A DNA stretch of 60,536 nt, taken from assembly GCA_017397655.1 (NCBI GenBank), contig JAFQIG010000009.1, positions 1 to 60,536 of the forward strand, in the 5' to 3' direction. The DNA is from Clostridia bacterium (GTDB taxonomy: Bacteria > Bacillota > Clostridia > Oscillospirales > Acutalibacteraceae). Positions 1 through 8,950 of this stretch are shown here, piece after piece. The stretch's first letter is position 1. Every line of letters begins with the position of its first letter. The position numbers were made by a program, and so were the translations under genes. The notes beneath the pieces were generated by a model. The model ran no database searches, was not told where the DNA came from, and worked only from the letters and a program-made list of their open reading frames with translations.

Positions 1-30
1 GAAGGTGGTTACGTCTTTTTGCTTTGTCAT
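1..30 (-). CDS. Start of an unidentified protein, cut by the window edge
   Basis: A minus-strand ATG at 30 is preceded by a GGTGAAGG ribosome site and by an in-frame stop just upstream, and reads MTKQKDVTTF to the edge. It lies downstream of the rodA-like gene in the same direction and may belong to the same transcript. Ten residues are too few to name a family. Confidence 0.4.
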   Translation of the reverse strand, partial: MTKQKDVTTF

Positions 31-141
31 CCTTCACCTTCGTTGATTTAGAAATGCATTTAATTTCTGTTTGTCAAGGGCGACGGATATTTTTTGTTTT
101 TTTCTATTTTGGGGCTTGACTTTTAATAGTTAGTCTTTCTG

Positions 142-1335
142 TCAGTCTCTGAACGGTATATATACATGACCTAATCTGAAGTCCATCGGTGCTCGTGTTT
201 TGTTGAATCTGTAAACGCTGAAAACAAGACCGAGCGCCAAGTAAACACTGAGGTTTGAGGAACCGCCTGCACTCATAAAGGGCAGAGTAATACCGATAAC
301 AGGCAAAAGCTTCAGACACATACCGATGTTGATAAAAATCTGACCCGACAGCATAAAGGCAACACCCCAGCAGAGCAGCTTTGAAACACCATCGTGAGTG
401 TTTTTTGCAACCAAAACGATTCTCAAAACAATAAACGCCATCAGTCCGAGCATCAAAAGACCGCCCAAAAGACCGAGCTCCTCGCATACAACCGAAAAAA
501 TCATATCATTGTTACTTTCAGGAACAATGCCGCGCTGTGTATAATACCCCTCAAACAGGCCGGAACCTGTAAGTCCGCCGGAACCGATAGCATTGAGTCC
601 TTGTTTTTGCTGAAAAATGTTTTTCTCGTAGTTGTACTCGTCAAGCGCTTGAGGATAGTAGATTGCAAGAAAGCGCTCTTTCTGGAAAGTTGAAAAGAAA
701 AACATCCACAAAACAGGAGAAGCTGCAAGAATAAGGCTTATCGCAGCCGCAAAATAACGAAGATAAACACCCGACACAAACAAAAGACCGACAAAAATTA
801 TAACAAAAACAAGCGCGGAACCGAGGTCGCCCGTAACAATAACGAGACCTGTCGGAATAAATGCGTGAATGAGCAGAAACAGCATTGTTTTAGGCTCGTT
901 TATTTTATCCTTTTGCATATCAATATGCATTGAAAATGTAATAATAAAGGCGATTTTTAAAATTTCCGACGGCTGTATGTTGATTTTTAGCGGCTTGATA
1001 TATAGCCAGGAAAAGGCATCGTCTCTGCCTTGCGGACTGTCGCCCCATTTAAAGAGCGCCAACATCAGCAGTAAGGCAACACCGGCGATTCCAGGCCACA
1101 GTCTGATGATAAATTCATAATCAAACAGAGAAATTATCAAAGAAAGAACTATGCCGAAACCGACAGCCGCAATCATAACAATAACATCACGGGCAAAGAT
1201 CGAACCTTCCGATACAGTACGAAGTGTTGCGCTGTGTACCATAAGTATTCCGAATGACGATAATAACATACAAGGAATAAGCAGAGAAAAATCCGTTTCC
1301 TTCAAAAAGTTTTTTATTGAGTCAAAAAAGCGCAA
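142..1335 (-). CDS. rodA: RodA/FtsW-family peptidoglycan glycosyltransferase
   Basis: This is a 397-residue polytopic membrane protein of the SEDS family, which polymerises lipid II into glycan strands together with a class B PBP. About ten hydrophobic segments are visible. The family's conserved loop is present at about residues 247-290: the glycine-rich stretch IGSGGLTGSGLFEG followed by PESNNDMIFSVVCEELG, where RodA proteins carry P-x-x-x-x-D-FIF. Length matches RodA rather than the longer FtsW. The start is TTG at 1335, chosen because AAGGAGG lies seven bases upstream; no ATG is better placed. No PBP2 or mreBCD gene is visible nearby, so assignment to elongation (RodA) rather than sporulation (SpoVE) or division (FtsW) is inference. 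Confidence 0.85.
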   Translation of the reverse strand: MRFFDSIKNFLKETDFSLLIPCMLLSSFGILMVHSATLRTVSEGSIFARDVIVMIAAVGFGIVLSLIISLFDYEFIIRLWPGIAGVALLLMLALFKWGDSPQGRDDAFSWLYIKPLKINIQPSEILKIAFIITFSMHIDMQKDKINEPKTMLFLLIHAFIPTGLVIVTGDLGSALVFVIIFVGLLFVSGVYLRYFAAAISLILAASPVLWMFFFSTFQKERFLAIYYPQALDEYNYEKNIFQQKQGLNAIGSGGLTGSGLFEGYYTQRGIVPESNNDMIFSVVCEELGLLGGLLMLGLMAFIVLRIVLVAKNTHDGVSKLLCWGVAFMLSGQIFINIGMCLKLLPVIGITLPFMSAGGSSNLSVYLALGLVFSVYRFNKTRAPMDFRLGHVYIPFRD

Positions 1336-1364
1336 AAATACACCTCCTTAGATATTTTTTTAAT

Positions 1365-1393
1365 ATTATACAATTTTTATCAAGATTTTTCAA
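1365..1393 (-). promoter_or_regulatory. SigA-type promoter of the rodA-like gene
   Basis: Reading on the minus strand, TTGAAA (1388-1393) and TATAAT (1365-1370) are separated by exactly 17 bp, about 30 bp before the TTG start. Confidence 0.7.
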
Positions 1394-1424
1394 GTAAAAG
1401 ACTTTAATTTTTAAAATTATGTGT

Positions 1425-1430
1425 TATAAT
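1425..1430 (+). promoter_or_regulatory. Extended -10 element for the tsaE operon
   Basis: TATAAT is preceded by TGTGT, giving the TRTG-n-TATAAT extended form seen at several other genes in this window. No convincing -35 lies 16-18 bp upstream. It sits 35 bp before tsaE. Confidence 0.5.
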
Positions 1431-1465
1431 AACATGAATATAGGTGAGAAAGGATTTATTACTGT

Positions 1466-1897
1466 ATGTCAGAGTTTGTTTCGCACTCTGTGGAAGAAAC
1501 CGAAGTATTTGCCGAAAGTTTTGCAAAATCTCTCTCTGCGGGAGATGTTGTCGCTTTGTTCGGCGGTCTGGGTATGGGAAAAACAGCTTTTGTCAGAGGA
1601 TTGGCAAAAGGATTATCTGTTACATCGGAAGTCAGCAGTCCGACTTTTGCCCTTGTTCACGAATATGACGCACCTGTACCTGTATACCATTTCGATATGT
1701 ACAGAATCAACTCTCTTGAGGATCTTTTCTCTACAGGTTTTTTTGACTATCTTGACTGCGGCGGAATTGTTGTGGTGGAGTGGAGCGAGAACATCGTTGA
1801 TTATCTGCCGAAAAACACCGTCAGTATAAAGATCGAATACGGAAACACCGATTCTGAAAGGCGGATTATAGTTAAAGATGAAAATTCTTGCAATTGA
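1466..1897 (+). CDS. tsaE: tRNA t6A biosynthesis ATPase TsaE
   Basis: This 143-residue protein belongs to the TsaE (YjeE) family, the ATPase that works with TsaB and TsaD to make threonylcarbamoyladenosine at A37 of ANN-decoding tRNAs. The Walker A motif GGLGMGKT is at residues 33-40, and the family motif SSPTF follows at about residue 58. Length is typical. It overlaps tsaB by 20 bp, a usual pairing that supports the call. tsaD itself is not in the window. The start has AAGGA about 12 bases upstream, a little far but the only reasonable site. Confidence 0.93.
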   Translation: MSEFVSHSVEETEVFAESFAKSLSAGDVVALFGGLGMGKTAFVRGLAKGLSVTSEVSSPTFALVHEYDAPVPVYHFDMYRINSLEDLFSTGFFDYLDCGGIVVVEWSENIVDYLPKNTVSIKIEYGNTDSERRIIVKDENSCN

Positions 1898-2603
1898 TTC
1901 CTCTGCTGTCACGGCGAGTGTTGCCGTTGCAGATGATAGTTTATTAAACGCCGAATTCTTTCTCAACACAGGTCTCACTCACAGCAGAACGCTTATGAGT
2001 ATGATTGAATCTGTTCTGAATACAGCCGATTTACGACTATCTGACATAGATTTGTTTGCAGTCACGAACGGACCCGGTTCTTTTACCGGTGTGCGCATCG
2101 GTGTCTCGTCCGTTATGGGTATGGCAGAAGCTTTGGACAAGCCGTGTATCGGTGTTTCGACTCTGCTGTCAATGGCGTACAATCTACAGTCCTTCTGCGG
2201 GATTATATGTTCTGTTATGGATGCGAGATGTAATCAGGTTTACACGGCGCTGTTTGAGTCTGACGGTACAAGCATTAAAAGAATCACCGATGATGATGCA
2301 ATGAGTCTGGATGATTTGGGCGAAAAGTTGTCACTTATCAAAAGACCGATATACTTTGTCGGTGACGGTGCAGTACTTTGTTACAACAGATTTAAGGATA
2401 CTCTGTCCGATATACATCTGCCGAGCGAAAATATTCGTTTTCAGCGCGCTTCTTCCCTCGCAAAGGCAGTATTTGATAACAAACTTTATGATGATGCTCT
2501 GACCCCCGAAAAGTTAACGGTCTCTTATCTTCGACTGTCACAGGCAGAGCGTGAAAGAAAAGCAAAATTGGAGGTAAAAGGAAATGACGGCACTTGCGTG
2601 TGA
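1878..2603 (+). CDS. tsaB: tRNA t6A biosynthesis protein TsaB
   Basis: This 241-residue ASKHA-fold protein is the TsaB (YeaZ) scaffold that dimerises with TsaD in the t6A complex. The hallmark stretch AVTNGPGSFTGVRIG is at residues 61-75 and the N-terminus MKILAIDSS is typical. It lacks the metal-binding histidines of TsaD, as expected for TsaB. The gene begins inside tsaE and ends inside rpiB, 20 bp overlap on each side, so the three are surely one translationally coupled unit. Confidence 0.93.
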   Translation: MKILAIDSSAVTASVAVADDSLLNAEFFLNTGLTHSRTLMSMIESVLNTADLRLSDIDLFAVTNGPGSFTGVRIGVSSVMGMAEALDKPCIGVSTLLSMAYNLQSFCGIICSVMDARCNQVYTALFESDGTSIKRITDDDAMSLDDLGEKLSLIKRPIYFVGDGAVLCYNRFKDTLSDIHLPSENIRFQRASSLAKAVFDNKLYDDALTPEKLTVSYLRLSQAERERKAKLEVKGNDGTCV

Positions 2604-3030
2604 CCATGCAGGGTACATTTTAAAAGAAGAAATAAAAAAATATCTCGACTCTATAGGCGAAGAATATACAGATTTCGGAACAGACAGCGAGGAATCGGTT
2701 GATTATCCGATATATGCTGCCAAAGCAGCTCACGCCGTAGCCGACGGCAAGTGTTCAAGAGGGATCCTGTGCTGCGGCACGGGAATAGGCATTTCGATCG
2801 CTGCCAATAAAGTTAAGGGCATCCGTGCCGCTTGCTGTACGGAAGAATACTCTGTTGAAATGACGAGAAAGCACAATGATGCAAATATTCTTTGTATGGG
2901 TGCGAGAGTTATTGATACGGATACTGCAATAAAACTGACGAAGATTTTCTTTAAAACAGAAGCCCTGACAGAGGAAAGACATCTGAGAAGAGTAAAAATG
3001 CTCGAAGATATTGAAAACGGTTTAATGTAA
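2584..3030 (+). CDS. rpiB: Ribose 5-phosphate isomerase B
   Basis: This 148-residue protein is of the RpiB/LacAB family and interconverts ribose 5-phosphate and ribulose 5-phosphate. The N-terminal ACDHAG motif (residues 5-10) and the catalytic-cysteine segment CCGTGIGISIAANK (from residue 63) are intact, and the histidine in RKHNDANIL is in place. An AGGTAAAAGGAA site precedes the ATG. Its start lies within the end of tsaB. Overlap with t6A genes and proximity to upp suggests a nucleotide/ribose housekeeping operon. LacA/LacB or AlsI activity is less likely, since no sugar-specific genes are adjacent. Confidence 0.92.
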   Translation: MTALACDHAGYILKEEIKKYLDSIGEEYTDFGTDSEESVDYPIYAAKAAHAVADGKCSRGILCCGTGIGISIAANKVKGIRAACCTEEYSVEMTRKHNDANILCMGARVIDTDTAIKLTKIFFKTEALTEERHLRRVKMLEDIENGLM

Positions 3031-3052
3031 ATTACCTTAGGAGGTTAAAGAT

Positions 3053-3682
3053 ATGTCAAACGTTACCATCACAAACCATCCTCTCATCCAGCACAAGCTG
3101 ACGATTATGAGAAACAAAAACACAGGCTCCAAGGAGTTCCGTCAGCTTGTCGGCGAAATCGCCATGCTAATGTGCTATGAAGCAACAAGAGACCTACCGC
3201 TACAACCCGTTACGGTAGAAACACCTCTTGTTACGGCAGAATTCAACACACTTGCAGGCAAAAAGCTGGCTTTTGTGCCTATCCTACGAGCAGGTTTGGG
3301 AATGGTGGACGGCGTTTTGCAGTTAGTTCCCTCGGCCCGTGTGGGTCATATCGGACTTTATCGTGATCCCGAAACACTAAAACCCGTCGAATACTACTGC
3401 AAGCTTCCGGGCGATATCAGCGAAAGAGAGGTTATCGTGCTTGATCCTATGCTTGCAACAGGTGGATCTGCAATTGATGCAATATCTCTTATTAAGCAGC
3501 GTTCACCTAAATCAATAAAGTTTATGGGAATAATTGCTGCTCCCGAGGGACTTGAGGCACTTAAGGCTGCTCATCCCGATGTTGATATTTACTGTGCCGC
3601 ACTTGACGAAAAGCTCAACGACCACGGATATATTGTTCCTGGTCTCGGCGATGCGGGCGACAGAATTTTCGGTACCAAATAA
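3053..3682 (+). CDS. upp: Uracil phosphoribosyltransferase
   Basis: This 209-residue enzyme salvages uracil with PRPP to give UMP. The N-terminal [17 protein letters not shown] is the classic Upp signature, and the PRPP loop [11 protein letters not shown] lies near residue 130. The C-terminal [16 protein letters not shown] is also characteristic. It follows rpiB by 22 bp with an AGGAGG site. Full length, no oddities. Confidence 0.96.
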   Translation: MSNVTITNHPLIQHKLTIMRNKNTGSKEFRQLVGEIAMLMCYEATRDLPLQPVTVETPLVTAEFNTLAGKKLAFVPILRAGLGMVDGVLQLVPSARVGHIGLYRDPETLKPVEYYCKLPGDISEREVIVLDPMLATGGSAIDAISLIKQRSPKSIKFMGIIAAPEGLEALKAAHPDVDIYCAALDEKLNDHGYIVPGLGDAGDRIFGTK

Positions 3683-3705
3683 TTTGACTTAAAGGAATGT
3701 ATACA

Positions 3706-5124
3706 ATGAGAAATATAAAAATTTGTGATATGACCCTCAGAGAGGGTGTCAGTAAAAATATGCTCTTCAGCTTCCGTGAAAAGATTGACATTGCCAAAGA
3801 GCTTGACCGTCTTATGGTTGATGTTATCGAGGTAGCTCCCATCGAAAACGAAAAAGCAGACACCTTGCTTATCAAGTCGATTGCGACTGCTGTCAAACAC
3901 AGTATTGTTTCAGCTGCTGTCGGCAATACCGTTGACAGCGTTGAGCTGACGTGGAATGCTGTATCTTCGGCTGCTAAGGCAAGGCTTCACGTTGTTCTGC
4001 CTGTATCTGTTGTTCAGATGGAATATATCTGCGGAATCAAGGCTCCCGCAATGCTGACTCTTATCTCTGACCTTGTCAGAAAATGCCGTGAATTTACTGA
4101 TGAGGTTGAGTTCACTGCCGTTGATGCTACACGCGCCGATGAAAAGTTCCTTGCAAGCGTAATCAGTGCTGCCGTAGAATCGGGCGCAAAGTACATCACT
4201 CTCAGCGATACATCGGGCACAATGTTTCCGGATGAAATTTCCGCTTTCATCGAAAAGACTGTTAACTCAGTTCCTTGTATGAAGGATGTCGAATATACCG
4301 TACAGTGCAGTAACGAGCTTCGTATGGCATCGGCTTGCGCAATTTCTGCGGTAAAGATCGGTGCTTTCAGTATCAAGACAACCATCAAGGGTGTTTCCAC
4401 TCCTACACTTGATGCTGTCGGTCACACAATTGCTCTGCGCGGCGAATCGCTCGGTATCGAAAGTAATATTAATATCACCGAGCTTAATACGGTTGTCGGC
4501 AAGCTTATCAAGCAACTCAAATCCAGAAGAAGTGAAACATCCGCTTTTGATAACGGTGTTGTTGAAGCTTCGGCGGACGAGGTTTTTGCCGATTCTGATA
4601 TTGACGTTACTTCATTTATTTCGCTTCTTGAAAAGATGGGTTACTTCCTGTCGGAAGATGACAATATGAAGGTTTACGAAGCGTTCAAGTCAGTAGCTTC
4701 CAGAAAGACAAAGGTCAGCTCTAAAGAGATTGATTCGATCGTTGCAAGCTCTGCACAGCAGGTTAAGCCTACATACAAGCTTATCAGTTATGTTATCAAC
4801 AGCGGTAACGTACTTACTCCCACGGCGCATATTACAATTGAAAAGAACGGCAACCGTCTTTGCGGTCTCAGTGCAGGTGACGGTCCGATAGATGCCGCTT
4901 TCCTTGCAATCGAAAAGACCTTCGGCCATCATTTCGAGCTTGATGACTTCCAGATCCAGTCGGTAACAGAGGGTCGTGAGGCTGTCGGTGAAGCTATCGT
5001 TAAGCTTCGCAACAACGGCAAGCTTTATTCAGGTATCGGCACATCAACAGATATCGTTGGTGCAAGCATCTACGCATATATTAATGCTTTGAATAAAATC
5101 GTTCATGAGGAGGAATCCTTTTGA
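3706..5124 (+). CDS. LeuA-like (DRE-TIM) protein lacking the HxH metal site
   Basis: The 472-residue protein has the layout of 2-isopropylmalate/citramalate synthases: a TIM barrel (about 3-270), a linker region (about 285-360) and a complete LeuA regulatory domain (about 365-472, with AGDGPIDAAFLAIEKTFG and GIGTSTDIVGAS). In the barrel the first motif is CDMTLREG (D8, R12), and DATRADEKFL and SDTSGT are recognisable. Where the family has the metal-binding H-x-H of HCHND, this protein has QCSNE (Q200, S202), and the usual NG-x-GER-x-GN segment reads KGVSTPTLDAVG. Three of the four expected metal ligands therefore seem absent, so ordinary acetyl-CoA condensation is doubtful. The ATG at 3706 is preferred over 3697, since AAAGGA ends at 3696. 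It overlaps the next gene by 4 bp. Confidence 0.8.
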   Translation: MRNIKICDMTLREGVSKNMLFSFREKIDIAKELDRLMVDVIEVAPIENEKADTLLIKSIATAVKHSIVSAAVGNTVDSVELTWNAVSSAAKARLHVVLPVSVVQMEYICGIKAPAMLTLISDLVRKCREFTDEVEFTAVDATRADEKFLASVISAAVESGAKYITLSDTSGTMFPDEISAFIEKTVNSVPCMKDVEYTVQCSNELRMASACAISAVKIGAFSIKTTIKGVSTPTLDAVGHTIALRGESLGIESNINITELNTVVGKLIKQLKSRRSETSAFDNGVVEASADEVFADSDIDVTSFISLLEKMGYFLSEDDNMKVYEAFKSVASRKTKVSSKEIDSIVASSAQQVKPTYKLISYVINSGNVLTPTAHITIEKNGNRLCGLSAGDGPIDAAFLAIEKTFGHHFELDDFQIQSVTEGREAVGEAIVKLRNNGKLYSGIGTSTDIVGASIYAYINALNKIVHEEESF

Positions 5125-7637
5125 AGCTCTCATTTTCAACAAACGGCTGGGATGAGTTCAACTGGCAGGAGTTTTATTCTATGGCAAAGGACCTCGGCTT
5201 TGACGGAATAGAGGTTCACGACATCCACAGCTTGCCGTTCAGCACACATAAAGCTCCGTTTTCGCTTGAAAACATTTATTCAACATCAAGAAAACTTCAT
5301 GAGCTTGATCTTAAAATCCCTTGCTTTGACGCTGTCTGTGACATTGCAGATTCAGATAAGCTGACAGAAAACTGTATCGATACAGAAGAGTATATTACCA
5401 TAGCTTCAAAGCTCGGTACTCCTTACATACGCATTTATGCAATGCCTCAGGACGGCAAAACCGCCGACGACGAGGATGATGCGGTCATTGAATATTTAAA
5501 GAGAATGCTTCCCATTGCCGAAGAAAGCGGCGTTGTTCTGCTCATCGAGACAACGGGTATTTATGCCGATACATCACGTCTTTGTGATGTTCTCAACTAC
5601 TTCTCTTCGGATTTTCTCGGTGCTGTGTGGGATATTCATCATCCGTACAGACTCTTTGACGAATCACCCGAAAAAACCGTTCAGAATCTTGGCGCATATA
5701 TCAAGCATATTCACATCAAGGATTCTCAGAAGGTAGGCGACAAAACAGAGTACAGACTGATGGGCGAGGGAGATATGCCTGTAGATGAATTTATGCGTGC
5801 TCTTGATTCGCTCAATTTTGACGGATTCATCTCTCTTGAATGGATTCCCGGTTGGCTTGAAGAACTTTCTGACAGCGGAATTGTTTTCCCGCATTTCCTG
5901 AACTTTATGAGCACTTTTACAGGAAGTACCGTTGAAACAACGTCTCTTTATTCCAACAAAGCCAATACAGGCAAATTCATATGGAAGAAAGAATCAATTA
6001 TTGATCTGACGTTTCCTCAGGTTCTGGATAAGGTTGCCGATCAATTTCCTGATCAGTATGCTTTTAAATACACTACACTCGATTACACAAGAACCTATAA
6101 AGAGTTCCGTGACGATGTAGATACCTTTGCCAGAGCATTGATTGCTCTCGGAGTAAAGCCCGGCGATCACGTTGCCGTATGGGCAACAAATATGCCTCAA
6201 TGGTATATCGCATTCTGGTCTGTTACAAAGATCGGTGCCGTTCTCGTTTCAGTCAACACCAATTACAAGATTCACGAAGCAGAATATCTTTTCCGTCAGT
6301 CTGACACGCACACTCTCATTATGTGTGACGGTGCACTTGACTCCGACTATGTTGCAATTATGAACGAGCTTTGTCCTGAGCTTCAGAACGCTGTACCGGG
6401 ACAGCCGCTTCATTGCAAGAGACTGCCTTTCCTTCGTAATATTATCAATATTTCCTCAAGTCAGCAGGGCTGTCTTACATGGGACGAAGCTATGTCCTTT
6501 GCTTATTCCGTTCCGATCGAAGAGGTTTATCGCAGAGCATCCAATGTTAAAAAAGACGATGTATGCAATATGCAGTATACTTCAGGTACCACAGGATTTC
6601 CCAAAGGCGTTATGCTCACTCACTATAATGTTGTTAACAACGGTAAATGTATCGGCGACAGAATGGATCTGTCAACAGCTGACCGTATGATGATTCAGGT
6701 CACTATGTTCCATTGCTTCGGAATGGTTCTTGCAATGACTGCGGCAATGACTCACGGTGCAACGCTTCATCCGATTCCTTATTTCTCGGCAAAAGCCTCA
6801 CTCGCTTGTGTAAATCAGGAGGGAGTTACCGTATTCCACGGTGCGCCGACTATGTTTATTGCGATGCTGAATCACCCCGATTATGCAAAAACAGACTTTT
6901 CTCACGTTCGTACGGGCATCATGGCAGGCAGTACGTGTCCCGAAGCGTTGATGCGCGAAGTTGCCGAAAAGATGAATATGGTCGGTATTACATCAGTTTA
7001 CGGTCAGACCGAAGCCTCTCCCGGCTGTACAATGAGCGACTGGGAAGCTCCGCTTGATCTTCGTGTAGGTACTGTCGGTAATGCGCTTCCAGGTGTTGAG
7101 TGTAAAATAATCAATCCCGAAACAGGCGAGGAAGTTCCCGATGGCGAAAACGGTGAATTTGTAGCCCGCGGTTATAACGTAATGAAGGGATATTATAAAA
7201 TGCCTCAGGCAACCAAATCCGCTATTGACGAAAACGGTTGGTTGCACACAGGTGACCTTGCGTGCAGAATGCCCAACGGATATTACCGTATAACAGGCAG
7301 ACTCAAGGATATGATTATCCGCGGCGGCGAAAACGTATATCCCAAGGAGATTGAAGAGTTTATCTTCACTCATCCGAAGGTATCCGATGTACAGGTTGTC
7401 GGTGTTCCCGATGAAAAATACGGCGAAGAAATATGCGCCTGGGTAGTTCTTAAAAAAGGCGAGACACTCACTGAACAGGATATCAAGGATTATGTTCTCT
7501 CTCATATGGCACGTCACAAGGTTCCGAAGTATGTTGAGTTTGTCGATTCGTTTCCGATGAACGCTGCAGGAAAAATTCTTAAATACAAAATGGTTGAAAT
7601 CTCTACAGAAAAGCTTGGACTTAAAAAGGATGTTTAA
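5121..7637 (+). CDS. Fusion of a sugar isomerase-type TIM barrel with an acyl-CoA synthetase
   Basis: The 838-residue protein joins two enzymes. Residues 1 to about 270 are an AP-endonuclease-2/xylose-isomerase-like TIM barrel that keeps its metal-binding pattern: glutamate in LIETTG, D and H in VWDIHHPYR, histidines in KHIHIKDS, and glutamate in ISLEWIPG. Residues from about 290 are a full-length AMP-forming acyl-CoA synthetase, with TSGTTGFPKG near 487, YGQTEASPG, TGDL near 710, GRLKDMIIRGGENVYP, and the catalytic lysine in NAAGKILK near 818. Start is TTG, which overlaps the upstream stop as TTGA, with GAGGAGGAA before it. The reading frame is continuous across the junction. The carboxylate substrate cannot be read from sequence. 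No pathway pairing a sugar isomerase and acyl-CoA ligase in one chain is known to me. Confidence 0.9.
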   Translation: MKLSFSTNGWDEFNWQEFYSMAKDLGFDGIEVHDIHSLPFSTHKAPFSLENIYSTSRKLHELDLKIPCFDAVCDIADSDKLTENCIDTEEYITIASKLGTPYIRIYAMPQDGKTADDEDDAVIEYLKRMLPIAEESGVVLLIETTGIYADTSRLCDVLNYFSSDFLGAVWDIHHPYRLFDESPEKTVQNLGAYIKHIHIKDSQKVGDKTEYRLMGEGDMPVDEFMRALDSLNFDGFISLEWIPGWLEELSDSGIVFPHFLNFMSTFTGSTVETTSLYSNKANTGKFIWKKESIIDLTFPQVLDKVADQFPDQYAFKYTTLDYTRTYKEFRDDVDTFARALIALGVKPGDHVAVWATNMPQWYIAFWSVTKIGAVLVSVNTNYKIHEAEYLFRQSDTHTLIMCDGALDSDYVAIMNELCPELQNAVPGQPLHCKRLPFLRNIINISSSQQGCLTWDEAMSFAYSVPIEEVYRRASNVKKDDVCNMQYTSGTTGFPKGVMLTHYNVVNNGKCIGDRMDLSTADRMMIQVTMFHCFGMVLAMTAAMTHGATLHPIPYFSAKASLACVNQEGVTVFHGAPTMFIAMLNHPDYAKTDFSHVRTGIMAGSTCPEALMREVAEKMNMVGITSVYGQTEASPGCTMSDWEAPLDLRVGTVGNALPGVECKIINPETGEEVPDGENGEFVARGYNVMKGYYKMPQATKSAIDENGWLHTGDLACRMPNGYYRITGRLKDMIIRGGENVYPKEIEEFIFTHPKVSDVQVVGVPDEKYGEEICAWVVLKKGETLTEQDIKDYVLSHMARHKVPKYVEFVDSFPMNAAGKILKYKMVEISTEKLGLKKDV

Positions 7638-7657
7638 TTTTTTCGAGGAGTGAGAGT

Positions 7658-8926
7658 ATGAAGACTAAGTATGAACTTATAGTCGTAGGCGGCGGTTTTG
7701 CAGGTATGGGTGCTGCCATTGCAGCAGCAAGACAGGGTACAGATGTTCTGATTGTCGAAAAGAACGGTTATCTCAGCGGTTCTGCTGCAATGTCATACGT
7801 CAATCCCTTTATGGGCGAATACAGAATCAGGAGCTCGGAAGACGGCGAAAGGGATATTGTTGTCAATGCAGGCATTTTTGAGGAAGTAAGGCAGCAACTT
7901 ATGAATTACGGTGCATACCGCAAAGCAGGTTCTGCATTTAATATGGAAATCCTCAAAATTATTTTTGACAGAATGTGCAAGGATGCAGGCGTGAGTGTTC
8001 TTTTTCACGCTTACGTCACGGATGTTGTCAAAGCGGATGACAGAATTTCTGCAATTAATGTGGCTTGCAGAGGAAACAAATACACCTTTGAGGCGGATTG
8101 TTTCATTGACGCTACAGGCGATGCAAATCTTTCATATATGGCAGGATGTAACTGCAGACTCGGCAGAGACGCAGATAACCTTTGTCAGCCTATGACTCTT
8201 TGCTTCAGAATGGGCGAAATTGATACAGAATCATACTGGAAAAACCTTAAAGATGTTCAGAAAATATGGAAAGAAAAACTTTCAAACGGCGAATTACTTA
8301 ATCCCCGTGAAAACATACTTTCATTCCATCTTGTCGAAGAAGGCGTTGTTCACCTGAATACGACAAGAGTTGTAAAGAAAAATCCCGTTGATATTATCGG
8401 ACTTTCAGAAGCAGAAGCGCTTGCACGTGAACAGATGCTTGAATTCATCAACTTTGTCCGTGAGAATATTCCCGGTTGCGAGAATGCTCAGGTTATTTCT
8501 GCTGCACCCGAAATCGGCGTGCGTGAAAGCCGTATGATCGAGGGTGAATATACCGTCAGTGTCGAAGATTTCTTTGAGTGTGTACAGTTTGAAGATTCCG
8601 TGGCGCGCGGTGCATATCCCGTTGATATTCACAGTCCCGACGGAACAGGTACTCTCATTCAGAAGATTCCCGTAGGAAAGTATTACACTATTCCGTACCG
8701 TTCGTTAATTCCTAAAGATATGAAGAATCTTCTTGTTGCAGGCAGATGTATCTCCACAACTCACGAGGCACAGTCCGCTTACAGAATTATGCCGATCTGT
8801 TGTTGTATCGGCGAGGGTGCAGGTGTTGCAGCATCTCTGGCTGTCAAGAACAGCCTTTCCGATGTACGTGATGTCAATATCGACGAAGTACACGCTATCC
8901 TCGATTCAGTCGGTGCACTTTATTGA
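7658..8926 (+). CDS. FAD-dependent oxidoreductase
   Basis: The 422-residue flavoprotein has an N-terminal Rossmann fold with GGGFAGMGAA at residues 9-18 and the acidic end of the second strand in LIVEKNG. The C-terminal block LLVAGRCISTTHEAQSAYRIMP followed by GEGAGVAA is typical of the FAD_oxidored (PF12831-type) family, which includes fumarate-reductase-like and HdrA-like folds. No heme, Fe-S cysteine cluster or signal peptide is evident, so it should be cytosolic. It follows the fusion gene by 20 bp with a GGAGTGAGAG site and is probably in the same operon. Substrate unknown; oxidation of an acyl or sugar-acid intermediate made by its neighbours is speculation. Confidence 0.85.
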   Translation: MKTKYELIVVGGGFAGMGAAIAAARQGTDVLIVEKNGYLSGSAAMSYVNPFMGEYRIRSSEDGERDIVVNAGIFEEVRQQLMNYGAYRKAGSAFNMEILKIIFDRMCKDAGVSVLFHAYVTDVVKADDRISAINVACRGNKYTFEADCFIDATGDANLSYMAGCNCRLGRDADNLCQPMTLCFRMGEIDTESYWKNLKDVQKIWKEKLSNGELLNPRENILSFHLVEEGVVHLNTTRVVKKNPVDIIGLSEAEALAREQMLEFINFVRENIPGCENAQVISAAPEIGVRESRMIEGEYTVSVEDFFECVQFEDSVARGAYPVDIHSPDGTGTLIQKIPVGKYYTIPYRSLIPKDMKNLLVAGRCISTTHEAQSAYRIMPICCCIGEGAGVAASLAVKNSLSDVRDVNIDEVHAILDSVGALY

Positions 8927-8950
8927 TCTTAACGAAAGAAGCTTTTTCTA

